Position numbers and translations under genes: made by a program. Under the pieces are notes generated by a model. That model did not search any database. It worked only from the letters and a program-made list of their open reading frames with translations, and was not told the origin of the DNA. Source: Calidifontibacter indicus (GTDB lineage Bacteria; Actinomycetota; Actinomycetes; Actinomycetales; Dermatophilaceae). Taken from it: a DNA stretch of 64,000 bases. The stretch covers positions 124,001 through 188,000 of the forward strand of contig NZ_QTUA01000001.1 of assembly GCF_003386865.1 (NCBI RefSeq), in the 5' to 3' direction. Below, piece by piece: positions 38,635 to 47,857 of this stretch (positions within the stretch are counted from its first letter, which is position 1; every line of letters starts with the position of its first letter).

Positions 38635-39300
38635 TCAGTCCTCGAACGGGTGACCGGTCGGGCCGTCGTACGGGTCGGGGTCGTCGGGACCGGTGCCCGC
38701 GAGGGCCGTGCCGAGCCACGACACGACGGTCCAGCCGGAGTCCGAATCTCCTTCGAGCACAACGATGCCGGTGTTGGGCAAAGGCTGGGCGTGGAGATCG
38801 GAGTCCTTGATGTTGTCGGCCCGCTGGTAGGTCCAGAAGCGGATGATCGCGCCGTGGCTGACCAACACCGCGGTGTCGACGCCCGACGCCTCGATCTCGC
38901 GGACGCTCTCGTCATAACGGGCGAGCACCTCGTGGCCGGACTCACCACCGGGCACCCGCCGATCGAGTTCGCCGTCGGCCCAGTCGCCCATCAGAGTCAG
39001 GTAGGCGTGGACGCTGTCGGGATCGGTGCGCTTCTCCAACTCGCCCGCTTGGATCTCGTGTGCGCCGACAAGAGCCTGCGGCTGCAGACCGAGGTGGTAG
39101 GCCAGCGGCGCGACGGTCTCCTGGGTGCGCTGAGCACGACTGGTCCACAGCGCGTCGATCTGCTCGCCGTGCAGGGCCGCAGGGATCGCCTCGGCCTGCT
39201 CGATGCCTCGGTCGGTGAGCCCCGGACCAGGCAGGGTGGTGTCGAGGGAACCTTGCACGTTGGCCGGGGTCTCCCCGTGCCGGATCAGGATCAACCGCAT
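38635..39300 (-). CDS. Histidine phosphatase family protein (phosphoglycerate mutase-like)
   Basis: 221 residues. Catalytic LILIRHGETPANVQG at the N-terminus (RHG with phospho-His), WTSRAQRTQETV, ELEKR acid region, and the second His in VLVSHGAIIRF (about residue 150). All residues for phosphoryl transfer are present; substrate is unknown, phosphatase more likely than mutase. Confidence 0.87.
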   Translation of the reverse strand: MRLILIRHGETPANVQGSLDTTLPGPGLTDRGIEQAEAIPAALHGEQIDALWTSRAQRTQETVAPLAYHLGLQPQALVGAHEIQAGELEKRTDPDSVHAYLTLMGDWADGELDRRVPGGESGHEVLARYDESVREIEASGVDTAVLVSHGAIIRFWTYQRADNIKDSDLHAQPLPNTGIVVLEGDSDSGWTVVSWLGTALAGTGPDDPDPYDGPTGHPFED

Positions 39301-39350
39301 GCCCCCATTGTCCCTACCCAGGTGAACGGCAGGTGCCCCGGCACGGTGTC

Positions 39351-39448
39351 CGCTCGGCCGACACCGCATCTTGCCAACTGGTGCGCTTCTTGCCACGGGC
39401 CCGCACCCAGATGCGCACCAGTTGGCAAGATGCGGTGCCGGCCGAGCG
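39351..39448. repeat. Long inverted repeat with 36-bp arms
   Basis: Arms 39351-39386 and 39413-39448 match at 35 of 36 positions (the one difference still allows a G-U pair in RNA) around a 26-nt spacer. It lies downstream of the PucR-type gene and upstream of the phosphatase gene, which run in the same direction, so it would terminate the first and could form in the leader of the second. Confidence 0.85.
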
Positions 39449-39457
39449 GGGAAGCAC

Positions 39458-40639
39458 TCACGCGCGGGCGCGCAGCACCAGCTCCAGCTCGAACCGCGCC
39501 TTCGGGTCCTCCAGCACCTCGCCGAACAGTTCGCGCAACTGACCGAGGCGGTAACCGATGGTCTGCGGGTGCACGTGCAACTCGTCGGCGATCTTCTTGC
39601 GCTCACCGCGCCAGCGCAGCCACGACTCGAGTGTTTCCAGCAGCCGTTCGCGCTGTCCCTCGCCCAGATCGTCGAGCGGGGCGAGTCGTCGCCGGGCGAG
39701 TTCGGAGACGAGGTCACGCTGCGCCGCCACCATCACTTCGACGGTGTGCTCCACCACCCACCGCGGTTCGGCTACCGGCGGCACACCGACCGCCGCCATC
39801 GTCGCCTTGAGCGACTCCGACACCGCGGTCCACGGGCGCCCCGGGCCGAGCCACGCGCTGCGTCCGGCGAGAGCGAGTTCGAGCTCGCGTCGGGCGCGCG
39901 CCGACTGCGGCTCGGGCGCGACGGCGACCGCCTGACCACCCCGCGCGGCGCCGAGCGACCGCTCGCCGAGCCGCAACCGCAAGCCCTCCGCGTTGTCCAA
40001 CGGCAGCACGATCGCGATCAGCCGGTCGGGAATCGTCCACCCCGCGCGCGCCGCGAGCTGACGCACCTCCACCTCGTCCGAGCGGGGCGCCAGCAACGCG
40101 TTGAGCAGCGCGGCACGAGCCCTGTCACGTTGCCCGACCTGCCGCGACTGCTCCTCGGCGTAGCCCTCGACGCTGGCCGCCGAGATCTCGTCGAAGTAGA
40201 TGAACAGCGCCTCACCGAGGTGCATCAGCACGCGCGAGTCGACTCCGGCCTCGATGGCCGCCTCGGACACGATGCGCAGCGAGAGCCGCGAGCCGAGCCG
40301 GTACGCCGACAACAGTGCTTCGAGCGATCGGCCGGTGCGCGCCTCGCCGATGCCGAGCGCGCGGTAGACCGCCTGTGCCTCCGGGGTGAAGGCAGGCTGG
40401 TCGGTGCCGGGTAGTTCGAGCAGCAGGCGTTGCAACGCGACCTCGACCCCGCGCCGGACGGCGGCGCCGAACTCGCCGTCGAGCGGCCGGGCATACTCCA
40501 CGATCTCGCGCGGGATGTTGTCGACGATCGTCTCGACCAGATCGGGAAGCACCGGTCCGATGATGTCGCTGATCGCGGCAGGCAGTTGCGCCCACGGCTG
40601 GGGGCGCCCGGCGGGGGAAACTGTGACAGTTGTGGTCAT
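39458..40639 (-). CDS. PucR/CdaR-type helix-turn-helix regulator
   Basis: 393 residues. N-terminal helical ligand-type domain (PREIVEYARPLDGEFGAAV, RGVEVALQRLLLEL, EALLSAYRLGSRLSLRIVSE) and a C-terminal PucR HTH_30 (LLETLESWLRWRGERKKIAD, then ELHVHPQTIGYRLGQLREL). Divergent from the oxidoreductase-desaturase operon. In mycobacterial relatives of this operon a nearby TetR-type repressor is used instead; PucR control here is inferred from position. Confidence 0.82.
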   Translation of the reverse strand: MTTTVTVSPAGRPQPWAQLPAAISDIIGPVLPDLVETIVDNIPREIVEYARPLDGEFGAAVRRGVEVALQRLLLELPGTDQPAFTPEAQAVYRALGIGEARTGRSLEALLSAYRLGSRLSLRIVSEAAIEAGVDSRVLMHLGEALFIYFDEISAASVEGYAEEQSRQVGQRDRARAALLNALLAPRSDEVEVRQLAARAGWTIPDRLIAIVLPLDNAEGLRLRLGERSLGAARGGQAVAVAPEPQSARARRELELALAGRSAWLGPGRPWTAVSESLKATMAAVGVPPVAEPRWVVEHTVEVMVAAQRDLVSELARRRLAPLDDLGEGQRERLLETLESWLRWRGERKKIADELHVHPQTIGYRLGQLRELFGEVLEDPKARFELELVLRARA

Positions 40640-40766
40640 CAGCTGCCTTCGCGGTAAATGTGGGGTGACGATTGGCTCCATTTTATCGCGAGAGCACAAA
40701 TTTCACTCCGAGATTCTGCTTTCCAACTCACCGCTTCAGCCGCCCGCGCCAACCACACTGGAAAGC

Positions 40767-41822
40767 ATGGGAGTTCGAAAGGCGATCCACCGCGCCGTCT
40801 CGGTGCTGACGTCACCGGCGACCCCGGAGGACTACCTGCAGGTCATCAACCCGTTGTCCTCCGCTCGCCAGCTGCGCGGCGTCGTCACGGCCGTGCGCCG
40901 CGAGGGCACCCGCTCGGCCACCATCTCTATCCGCCCCGGACGCGGCTGGGCACCACACCTGGCCGGCCAGTGGGCGCGCATAGGTGTCGAGATCAACGGC
41001 GTGCGCCAGTGGCGCTCCTACTCCCTGTCTGCGCCCGAAGGGCACGACCCGGAGATCACGGTGACGGCCATCGGACGCGTCTCCAGCCACCTGGTGCAGC
41101 ACACCAAGGTCGGCGACATCCTCTTCCTCGCTCCGCCGCAGGGCGAGTTCGTGTTGCCGACCGGCCCACGTCCGCTCTTGATGATCACCGCGGGCAGCGG
41201 CATCACCCCGGTGATGTCGATGCTGCGCACGCTCGTGCCGAAGCGACGCGACGCCGACGTGGTGCTCGTGCACTCCGCCCGCACCGAAGGCGAGGCCCTC
41301 TTCCTCGACGAGCTGCGCGCGATGCAGCGCGACTACCCGGGCCTGCACGTCGTCACCCGATTCACCGCCACCCAGGGACGTCTCGACTTCTCCGACGCCG
41401 CCCAGGTGGATGCGGTCTGCCCCGATTGGCGCTCACGCAAGGCCTACGTGTGCGGCCCGATCGAACTGCTCGACGACACCGAGAAGTTCTGGGCCAACGC
41501 CGGCCTGCCGCACGGCCTGCAAGTGGAGCGCTTCGCGCCTGCCCAGCTTGTGCCGTCCGACACCGACGGCGGACGCATCACCTTCGCCCGCTCCGACAAG
41601 GAGGCCGTCGCCGACGGCTCCACCCCGATCCTCGAGGTCGGCGAGGAAGCGGGCGTCATCATGCCGAGCGGTTGCCGCATGGGCATCTGCCGCACCTGCC
41701 TCACCCCACTGGTCTCCGGCCAGGTGCGCGACCTGCGCACCGGCGAGATCCACGCCGACGAGGGTGAGCTCATCCAGACCTGCATCACCGCCGCCGTCGG
41801 ACCCGTGCACCTGGAGATCTGA
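40767..41822 (+). CDS. Flavin/2Fe-2S oxidoreductase, electron donor to the desaturase
   Basis: 351 residues. FAD domain (GQWARIGVEINGVRQWRSYSLS), NAD(P) domain (LLMITAGSGITPVMSMLRTL, CGPIELLDD), and a C-terminal plant-type ferredoxin domain with MPSGCRMGICRTCLTPL and LIQTCITAAVG supplying four cysteines. Same order as M. tuberculosis Rv3230c, which feeds electrons to the DesA3 stearoyl-CoA desaturase. Followed by the desaturase. Confidence 0.9.
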   Translation: MGVRKAIHRAVSVLTSPATPEDYLQVINPLSSARQLRGVVTAVRREGTRSATISIRPGRGWAPHLAGQWARIGVEINGVRQWRSYSLSAPEGHDPEITVTAIGRVSSHLVQHTKVGDILFLAPPQGEFVLPTGPRPLLMITAGSGITPVMSMLRTLVPKRRDADVVLVHSARTEGEALFLDELRAMQRDYPGLHVVTRFTATQGRLDFSDAAQVDAVCPDWRSRKAYVCGPIELLDDTEKFWANAGLPHGLQVERFAPAQLVPSDTDGGRITFARSDKEAVADGSTPILEVGEEAGVIMPSGCRMGICRTCLTPLVSGQVRDLRTGEIHADEGELIQTCITAAVGPVHLEI

Positions 41823-41824
41823 CG

Positions 41825-41881
41825 ATGACCACGACCGACCTGCACCCCACGAATCACCCTGAGAGTCAGGAGCTTTCATGA
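41825..41881 (+). CDS. 18-residue leader peptide overlapping the desaturase start
   Basis: Three nt after the oxidoreductase stop, an ATG opens a frame MTTTDLHPTNHPESQELS whose TGA overlaps the desaturase ATG. The ribosome-binding site for the desaturase (CAGGAG) lies inside it. It may couple translation of the two genes, or be a chance frame. No own ribosome-binding site is clear. Confidence 0.35.
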   Translation: MTTTDLHPTNHPESQELS

Positions 41882-43137
41882 CGATCACCAACGCCAGCGT
41901 CGTCGAGCGACGCACCGCGATCTACACCGATTCGGAGAAGAAGCGGACCGGTGTGCTGCCCACCGAGGGCGGCACCACCACCCGTCCGAAGGCGGCCGCG
42001 CACCTCACCGACGAGCAGGTGGCCGAGCTCGGTCGCGAGCTCGACGCGATCCGCGACGAGGTGCTCGCCAAGCGCGGCGCGAGCGACGCCGCCTACATCC
42101 GCAAGGTCATCAAGATCGCGCGCACCTTCGACATCGCGGGCCGCACCGCGCTGATCTTCGGCAAGCACAAGCCGATGTTCGCGCTCGGGGTCGCCGGGGT
42201 CTCCCTCGGCAAGATCCTGGAGAACATGGAGATCGGGCACAACGTGCTGCACGGCCAGTGGGACTGGATGCGCGACCCTGACATCCACTCGACCACCTGG
42301 GAGTGGGACTTCGTTGCCCCGGCCCGCGGCTGGCAGCACACCCACAACGACCTGCACCACACGTACACGAACGTGATGGGCAAGGACCGCGACGTGGGCT
42401 ACAACATCCTGCGTATCAGCGACGAGCAGCCCTGGCAGAAGCGCGATGTCTTCAACGTGCTCGTCAACGGTGTTCTGGCGCCGGCCTTCGAGTGGGGCAT
42501 CGCCTCCTACGACCTCGAGTGGGACCAGGTGCAGACCGGTGCCAAGTCGCGCGAGCAGCTCAACGAGGACGTCGAGGCGCTCAAGGCGAAGGCCGTGCGT
42601 CAGGTGCTCAAGGACTACATCGCCACGCCGCTCGTCGCCAGCCTGACCGGCTCCGGCAAGTGGTCGCTCGCCGGAATGGTCGCCGGCAACATGGTGCGCA
42701 ACGTGTGGGCCCACTCGGTGATCTTCTGCGGTCACTTCCCCGACGAGGTCGACGTGTTCACCGAGGACGTGCTCGACGGCGAGACCCGCGGCGACTGGTA
42801 CATCCGCCAGATGCTCGGATCGGCGAACCTGTCGGGCAGCCCGCTGTTCCACATCCTCACCGGCAACCTGAGCCACCAGATCGAACACCACCTGTTCCCC
42901 GACCTTCCCTCGAACCGCTACATCGAGGTGGCGCCGAAGGTGCGCGAGATCTGCGACCGGTACAACCTGCACTACACGACGGGCCCGCTCGGCACCCAGC
43001 TCGCCCAGACCTGGAAGAAGATCGCCAAGCTGTCGCTGCCGGACGAGTTCTGGGAGCGCCATGAGTCGGGCAAGCCCGGCAAGTGGCAGGTGCTGCGCGA
43101 CGCGTGGAAGGGCCGCACCACCCCCGAGACCGCCTGA
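41878..43137 (+). CDS. Membrane fatty-acyl-CoA desaturase (DesA3-like)
   Basis: 419 residues; CAGGAG 6 nt before the ATG. Three histidine boxes for the di-iron centre: HNVLHG (about residues 124-129), HTHNDLHH (about 157-164), and HQIEHH (about 337-342). A Gly-Lys-rich hydrophobic part around FALGVAGVSLGKILENMEIG. Members insert a delta-9 double bond into stearoyl-CoA. With the reductase next door it makes a complete two-gene membrane-lipid desaturation unit, possibly the source of oleate for the hydratase encoded further on. Confidence 0.9.
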   Translation: MTITNASVVERRTAIYTDSEKKRTGVLPTEGGTTTRPKAAAHLTDEQVAELGRELDAIRDEVLAKRGASDAAYIRKVIKIARTFDIAGRTALIFGKHKPMFALGVAGVSLGKILENMEIGHNVLHGQWDWMRDPDIHSTTWEWDFVAPARGWQHTHNDLHHTYTNVMGKDRDVGYNILRISDEQPWQKRDVFNVLVNGVLAPAFEWGIASYDLEWDQVQTGAKSREQLNEDVEALKAKAVRQVLKDYIATPLVASLTGSGKWSLAGMVAGNMVRNVWAHSVIFCGHFPDEVDVFTEDVLDGETRGDWYIRQMLGSANLSGSPLFHILTGNLSHQIEHHLFPDLPSNRYIEVAPKVREICDRYNLHYTTGPLGTQLAQTWKKIAKLSLPDEFWERHESGKPGKWQVLRDAWKGRTTPETA

Positions 43138-43384
43138 GCGACTGGATCGCCAGCGGTAGACCTGAGCGGACGACTGGATGTCCTTTGGCTCCACGCCCTT
43201 GATCTTCGGTAGGGGACCGGCACCGACGAGTTCGGTTGAGGCCGACCACTCCCGGCCGGTCCCCACGCTGCTCACCGGAAGCGAGGAGGACCGGCGTCGG
43301 GAGCACGAGGGCGAGATCCGGCGCCAGCACCGGCTCGCGCGGCGGGTCGCCACCGAGGCGGGCCGCACGATCGGCGCCTGGCGC

Positions 43385-45148
43385 TCAGCCGCGCAGGAGC
43401 CCGGCCTGCTCGAGGAGGCGTCCGATCTGGTTGTCGTCGAGCCGGTCGACGAGCTTGGAGCGCACCCGCGCGGGGCCAGGGACCTTGATCGGGTCGCCGT
43501 CGCGGAGTCGGGCTGAGGCGTCGAGCAGCGCCCGCACGTCGTAGGTCGACCCCCACACCTCGGGGACGGCTCGCTCGATGCCGAGTAGCGAATAGGCCGC
43601 CTCCATCCCGGTGCGGACGGAGTACTCGGTCGTGAAGATGCAGTCCCGGCTCGTCTCCGCGAACTGGCCGATGAAGGCGAAGTTCTGCGCCCCCTCGGGG
43701 ACGACGTCGGGGCGGTCGCCGGCCTTGCGAGGCATGAAGAAGCTCGTGACGTAGGGCATCATGACGGGCACGCAGGTCGCGCCGTCGGCCGCCAGCTCGG
43801 GGATCTCCTCGACGGGGACACCCATGTGGTAGAGCCACTCCTGGACGATCTCCTCGCCCGTGCACTCCTGGATCGACTTCTTCACGTAGTCGCCGGGGAC
43901 GTCGCTGAAGAGAGCGTAGACCCAGACGACGACCTGACCGGGGTCCTGGGCCCTGAACTGCGGCTGACGGTTGACCGTCCACGACAGGAGCCACGAGGAG
44001 TCGCGCGCCGTGACGATCCCGCCGGTCACGGTGCGGCCGGAGAGTGGGTCACGGCCGCAGATCCGGCGGATGTGCTCGGGGATCCGCTCATCGAGGGTCG
44101 TGACCGTCGCCGACTCCCACTTCGTCTCGGGAATGCTGCTGCAGAAGACCTCCGGGCGGCCGAATGCCGGGTCCTTGCGGGCGACCTTCTTCCACAGGTC
44201 CCACGCCGCCGCCGGGCCCTCGTCGAGCCGGGCCGGCGTGTGGTGGTCGCCGTCATCGGAGTTGTCGACGAGGGAGCCGATCGTCATGAGGACCAGGTCG
44301 TCGGGACCGAGGTCGACGCCACCCTCGACGCCCTCACGGACCCAGTGGATCCTCGTCGCGCGCTTGCGGGCCGCCGTGATGTCGAAGTCGACGTCGGTCA
44401 CCTCGGTGTCGAACTGGAAGGTGACCCCCTGGTCGATGAGCCACCGCGTCATCGGCAGGACGAGGGACTCGTACTGGTTGAAGCGGGTGAACTTCAGCGC
44501 GGAGAAGTCCGGCAGGCCACCGACGTGGTGGATGAAGCGGTGCAGGTAGAGCTTCATCTCCAGGGCGCTGTGCCACTCCTCGAAGGCGAACATCGTGCGC
44601 CAGTAGAGCCAGAAGTTGCTCACGAGGAAGTCCTTGCCGAAGACCTCGTTGATCCGTTTGCCCTCCATCTCCTCCCGCGTCGCGAGGAAGACGCGGGTCA
44701 GGTCCTTCTGTGCCTGCGCGGAGAGGGTGAACTTGCCGTCGCTCTCGACGGGTCGGCCCTGCTTCTCGGTCTGGCGACGGAGGCTGTAGTTGGGGTCGTC
44801 CTTGTTGAGCCAGTAGAACTCGTCGAGGACCGAGGCGCCCTCGACCTCGAGACTCGGGATCGAGCGGAAGCAGTCCCACAGGCATTCCATGTGGTCCTCC
44901 ATCTCGCGACCACCGCGCAGGACGAAGCCCTTCTTCGGCTTGCGGATGCCGTCGAGCGCTCCGCCGGGGAGGCTGATCCGCTCGAGGATCGTGATGTTCT
45001 CGCCCTTCATCTGGCCGTCGCGGATCATGAAGACCGCCGAGGACAGCGAGGCGAGGCCGGCGCCGACGAAGTAGGCGCGCTTGGCGTCGACTCCCTCCGG
45101 CTTGCGCGGGCGGGCGAAGGCCTCGTAGTTGCCACTTGCGTAGTACAT
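43385..45148 (-). CDS. ohyA: Oleate hydratase (MCRA family)
   Basis: 587 residues from MYYASGNYEAFARPRKP. FAD fold: AYFVGAGLASLSSAVFMIRDG and ITILERISLPGGALDG, then MCRA signature blocks GFVLRGGREMEDHMECLWDC, NQYESLVLPMTRWL, SSWLLSWTVNRQPQFRAQ, and FAFIGQFAE. It adds water across the cis-9 double bond of oleate, giving 10-hydroxystearate; FAD plays a structural role. It sits with a secondary alcohol dehydrogenase and a TetR regulator. The 247-bp gap downstream (43138-43384) holds no gene I recognise. Confidence 0.92.
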   Translation of the reverse strand: MYYASGNYEAFARPRKPEGVDAKRAYFVGAGLASLSSAVFMIRDGQMKGENITILERISLPGGALDGIRKPKKGFVLRGGREMEDHMECLWDCFRSIPSLEVEGASVLDEFYWLNKDDPNYSLRRQTEKQGRPVESDGKFTLSAQAQKDLTRVFLATREEMEGKRINEVFGKDFLVSNFWLYWRTMFAFEEWHSALEMKLYLHRFIHHVGGLPDFSALKFTRFNQYESLVLPMTRWLIDQGVTFQFDTEVTDVDFDITAARKRATRIHWVREGVEGGVDLGPDDLVLMTIGSLVDNSDDGDHHTPARLDEGPAAAWDLWKKVARKDPAFGRPEVFCSSIPETKWESATVTTLDERIPEHIRRICGRDPLSGRTVTGGIVTARDSSWLLSWTVNRQPQFRAQDPGQVVVWVYALFSDVPGDYVKKSIQECTGEEIVQEWLYHMGVPVEEIPELAADGATCVPVMMPYVTSFFMPRKAGDRPDVVPEGAQNFAFIGQFAETSRDCIFTTEYSVRTGMEAAYSLLGIERAVPEVWGSTYDVRALLDASARLRDGDPIKVPGPARVRSKLVDRLDDNQIGRLLEQAGLLRG

Positions 45149-45215
45149 GGTTGTCCTTCCGTGTGCGAATGCCGTCGTGCGGTTGCGGGTCCGGATGCGT
45201 CTGCCGAGGCAGGGC

Positions 45216-46220
45216 TCAGGGGATGAGGACGAAGCGGATCGGGTTGCCCTCCTTGCGCTCGAGCCGGTCGATGACCTCGGGCGCCTGGTCGAGGGGGAAG
45301 GTCTGGGTGACGCTCGTCGAGAAGTCCAGCCGCTGGTGCTCGAGGAGGTGGACGAGCTCGAGGACGTGCTTGCCCTCGCTGCCGTAGTGGCCGAGGACGG
45401 CCTGGCCCTTGCAGGCGAACGCGGTGTCACTCTCGATCTCGAAGCCCTTGCCGGCGAGACCGACGACGACGAGCCGGCCGTGCACCCCGAGGGCGCGCAG
45501 CGCCTGGGTCCGGACCGGGCCGACTCCGGCGAAGTCGAAGGCTGCGTCGAGGCCGGCCGGGGCGAGGCGTGCGATGACCTCGGGCGCCTCGTCCGGGGAG
45601 GCGACGGCGTCGGCTCCGAGGGCGACGGCGCGGTCGCGCGCGGCCTCGATCGGGTCGACGGCGATGATCGGGGCGGCCCCGCTCATCCGGAGCAGCTGGA
45701 CGGCGTGCGTGCCGAGTCCGCCGAGACCCCAGACGCCGACGGCCTCACCGGCGTGGACGTGCGCAGTCGTTCTCACCGCTGCCCAGGGCGTCGAGATCGC
45801 GTCCGGGATGATCGCGGCCTGCTCGAAGGGGAGGCTGTCCGGGATCGGGACGACCGTCTCGGCGCGGGCCACGGCGTAGTCGGCATAGCCGCCGTCGTAG
45901 TCGACGCCGCGGGTGAGGACGCGTCCCTCGCGGGTCCGGTGCCCGCCCTGGAGGAGCACTCGGCTGCCGACCTCCGGGCCGTGCGTGTCGGGCCCGAGCG
46001 CGTCGACGACGCCGGCGACCTCGTGGCCGAGGGTCACCACGTGCCCGTCGAGGAAGAGCGGCGAGATGGTTCCCTCGACGAGGTGGACGTCCGAGAGGCA
46101 GACGCCGGCGGCCTTGACGGCGATGCGGATCTCACCGGGGCCGGGCGTGGGGACGGGCACCTCCTCGACGGAGACGGTGTGTGCCTGGAGGTCGGCGCGG
46201 ACAGCGGTCATCGTGGCCAT
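45216..46220 (-). CDS. Zinc-type medium-chain alcohol dehydrogenase, probable hydroxy-fatty-acid dehydrogenase
   Basis: 334 residues. Catalytic-zinc region AAGVCLSDVHLVEG and GHEVAGVVDALG, NAD-binding GVWGLGGLGTHAVQLLRMSG, then AFDFAGVG. The four-cysteine structural-zinc lobe is missing (positions 90-110 read LLQGGHRTREGRVLTRG), as in secondary alcohol dehydrogenases of the Micrococcus type. A Micrococcus luteus homologue is known to oxidise 10-hydroxystearate to 10-oxostearate; the neighbouring oleate hydratase makes the same reaction likely here. 67 nt upstream of ohyA. Confidence 0.87.
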   Translation of the reverse strand: MATMTAVRADLQAHTVSVEEVPVPTPGPGEIRIAVKAAGVCLSDVHLVEGTISPLFLDGHVVTLGHEVAGVVDALGPDTHGPEVGSRVLLQGGHRTREGRVLTRGVDYDGGYADYAVARAETVVPIPDSLPFEQAAIIPDAISTPWAAVRTTAHVHAGEAVGVWGLGGLGTHAVQLLRMSGAAPIIAVDPIEAARDRAVALGADAVASPDEAPEVIARLAPAGLDAAFDFAGVGPVRTQALRALGVHGRLVVVGLAGKGFEIESDTAFACKGQAVLGHYGSEGKHVLELVHLLEHQRLDFSTSVTQTFPLDQAPEVIDRLERKEGNPIRFVLIP

Positions 46221-46246
46221 GGAGTGCTCCTTGTCGATTCGTGTAA

Positions 46247-46262
46247 TTCATTCAAACATGAA
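46247..46262. promoter_or_regulatory. Possible TetR operator in the divergent gap
   Basis: Inverted repeat TTCAT-N6-ATGAA, with a further TTCAAA half-site about 17 bp on, within the 77-bp gap between the alcohol dehydrogenase and TetR starts. Suits a dimeric TetR controlling both directions. Confidence 0.45.
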
Positions 46263-46297
46263 CGCCCTTCAAATTTGTACCCCGCTACGATGAAGGG

Positions 46298-46930
46298 ATG
46301 CCGAAGATCACATCCGCCGACCCTGACCGGGCGCAGTCGCCGGCCCTCGGACGGCGGGAGCGGGCGAAGGCGGACAAGCGCGCCCGCATCCTGGGAGCCG
46401 CCCGAGAATTGTTGCGCGAGAACGGCTTCGAGCGCATGACCGTCGTGCAGGTCGCCGACCGCGCCGACGTGGCCGTCGGTACCGTCTTCCAGTACGCCGC
46501 CTCGAAGGCCGAGCTGCTCATGATGGTCGTCGCCGACGAGTACGCCGACACGATCCCCGCGGTGCTGCGCTCCCGGACCGGCCGGCAGGCCCCGGCCGCG
46601 CGTGTCCGCCAGCTCCTCGAGCCGCTAGCGACCCGGGCCTTGCAGGACCCCGACACGAGCGCGGCCATCGCCCGTGAGCTCCTCTTCGGCACCGAGGGTC
46701 CCCACCGCGGCGAGGTCATCGAGCTCGTCGCGAGCCTCGAGCGGGAGATCGCACGGACCCTGCACGAGGACGCCGGCGCCGAGCGCGCCGAGGCGGCGGC
46801 CCGGCTCATCGTCGCCGGGGCGATCCTCGAGCTGAACCGGACCCGGACGGCGCGGGCAAGCCGCGGGACCGTCGAGCGGCGGCTCGTCGAGCTCGTCGAC
46901 CTCGCGATCGCCGGGGCTACGGGCGGGTGA
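46298..46930 (+). CDS. TetR-family regulator of the oleate hydratase module
   Basis: 210 residues. N-terminal helix-turn-helix (ILGAARELLRENGFERMTVV, then VADRADVAVGTVFQYAASKAEL) and a helical ligand domain (LATRALQDPDTSAAIARELLFG, EVIELVASLEREIARTL). Divergent from adh-ohyA by 77 bp; a fatty acid or acyl-CoA effector is plausible but unproven. Confidence 0.88.
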   Translation: MPKITSADPDRAQSPALGRRERAKADKRARILGAARELLRENGFERMTVVQVADRADVAVGTVFQYAASKAELLMMVVADEYADTIPAVLRSRTGRQAPAARVRQLLEPLATRALQDPDTSAAIARELLFGTEGPHRGEVIELVASLEREIARTLHEDAGAERAEAAARLIVAGAILELNRTRTARASRGTVERRLVELVDLAIAGATGG

Positions 46931-47012
46931 CACGGGCCGCGTTGGAACACTGGCGCCTGGGTAAGGAGTCCGGTGTGGCTCCGTCAACGCAGTGGCGATC
47001 GTTCAGATGAAG

Positions 47013-47348
47013 TCAGGCCTGCTCACTCGCGCCGGTCGGTTGCCTCGGGGTCCGCTCACGCAACCAGGTAGTAGTTCCGACGGCCATGCCCCGCGACTTG
47101 GGCGTCTGGTGCACGGGGACCACGATGAGCGAAGCCTCACGTCGTAGGGACCACTTGATGGCGTGATATACGGCTGACAGCGATTCAGTGCTGTCCACGG
47201 CGATAAGTCCCGGGGCAATGAGCATCCCTTCATGCCACGGCCCCTCCAGGTCGGCTAGGTCGGCCAGGTCTTCCGAGGTCCAAGCGAGGTAGACGGTCAT
47301 GTTGTCATCCTTGTCGACGTGCCCAGCGGCGACCGCAGTTAGCTTCAT
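47013..47348 (-). CDS. Small uncharacterised protein
   Basis: 111 residues, start ATG chosen at MKLTAVAAGHVDKDDNMTVY; another start at 47300 (MTVYLAWTSEDLADLADLEG) is equally possible. Contents: YLAWTSEDLADLADLEGPWH, APGLIAVDSTESLSAVYHAI, KWSLRREASLIVVPVHQTPK. The last part, VPVHQ then basic residues, resembles the nucleotide-loop ending of universal-stress-like folds, but I do not claim the family. Relatives may be decayed: a short similar stretch occurs at about 49,716-49,770. Confidence 0.6.
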   Translation of the reverse strand: MKLTAVAAGHVDKDDNMTVYLAWTSEDLADLADLEGPWHEGMLIAPGLIAVDSTESLSAVYHAIKWSLRREASLIVVPVHQTPKSRGMAVGTTTWLRERTPRQPTGASEQA

Positions 47349-47472
47349 GTCCGCGCGAGGTAGGGCGCGGTCACGTCGGCCTGCGCGATGCCGGCCGGCG
47401 TCCCGGTCGCGACGACCCGACCGCCGAGCGCGAGGTGGCCGTGCCCGCTCTCGGTTTGCTCTACAACAACGT

Positions 47473-47805
47473 GGGCTGATCATCATCATCGCGCTGGGTG
47501 AGGCGATCGTCGGGGTAGACGCTGGCGCCGAAGCCGCTCTTGCGCGGCCGAGCGTTGTGACGGCCGTCGCCCTCACCGGTGGCGTCGCGATGTTCTACGT
47601 CGGCGACGTCGCCTACCGATGGCGCGACCACCACCAGCTCGCCACCAGTCGCCTGGTGGCCGCAGTGGGGGCTGCTTCGCTGATCCCGGTCGCGGTGGTG
47701 GCGCCAGCTTTGGCGGCGCTCGCCGGGCTGACCCTCGTCTGCTTGCTGCACACCAGCTGGGAACTCTGGCACCACCCGGCGATCGGCCCGGTCGACGACT
47801 CCTGA
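47473..47805 (+). pseudogene. LtrA-like membrane protein, C-terminal fragment
   Basis: The frame reads GLIIIIALGEAIVGVDAGAE, then VALTGGVAMFYVGDVAYRWR, then AAVGAASLIPVAVVAPALAALAG and HTSWELWHHPAIGP. The IALGEAIVG helix and order fit the last third of low-temperature-requirement A (LtrA) proteins, normally about 400 residues. Upstream, the frame becomes Arg-rich and non-membrane, and no start is found, so this is a 5'-truncated remnant. The rest of the gap 47349-47472 and 47806-47857 shows nothing. Confidence 0.65.
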
Positions 47806-47857
47806 TCGTCCGGTGCCATCGCCGCGCAGACTCTCGCAACTACGGCTTGGGACTACC

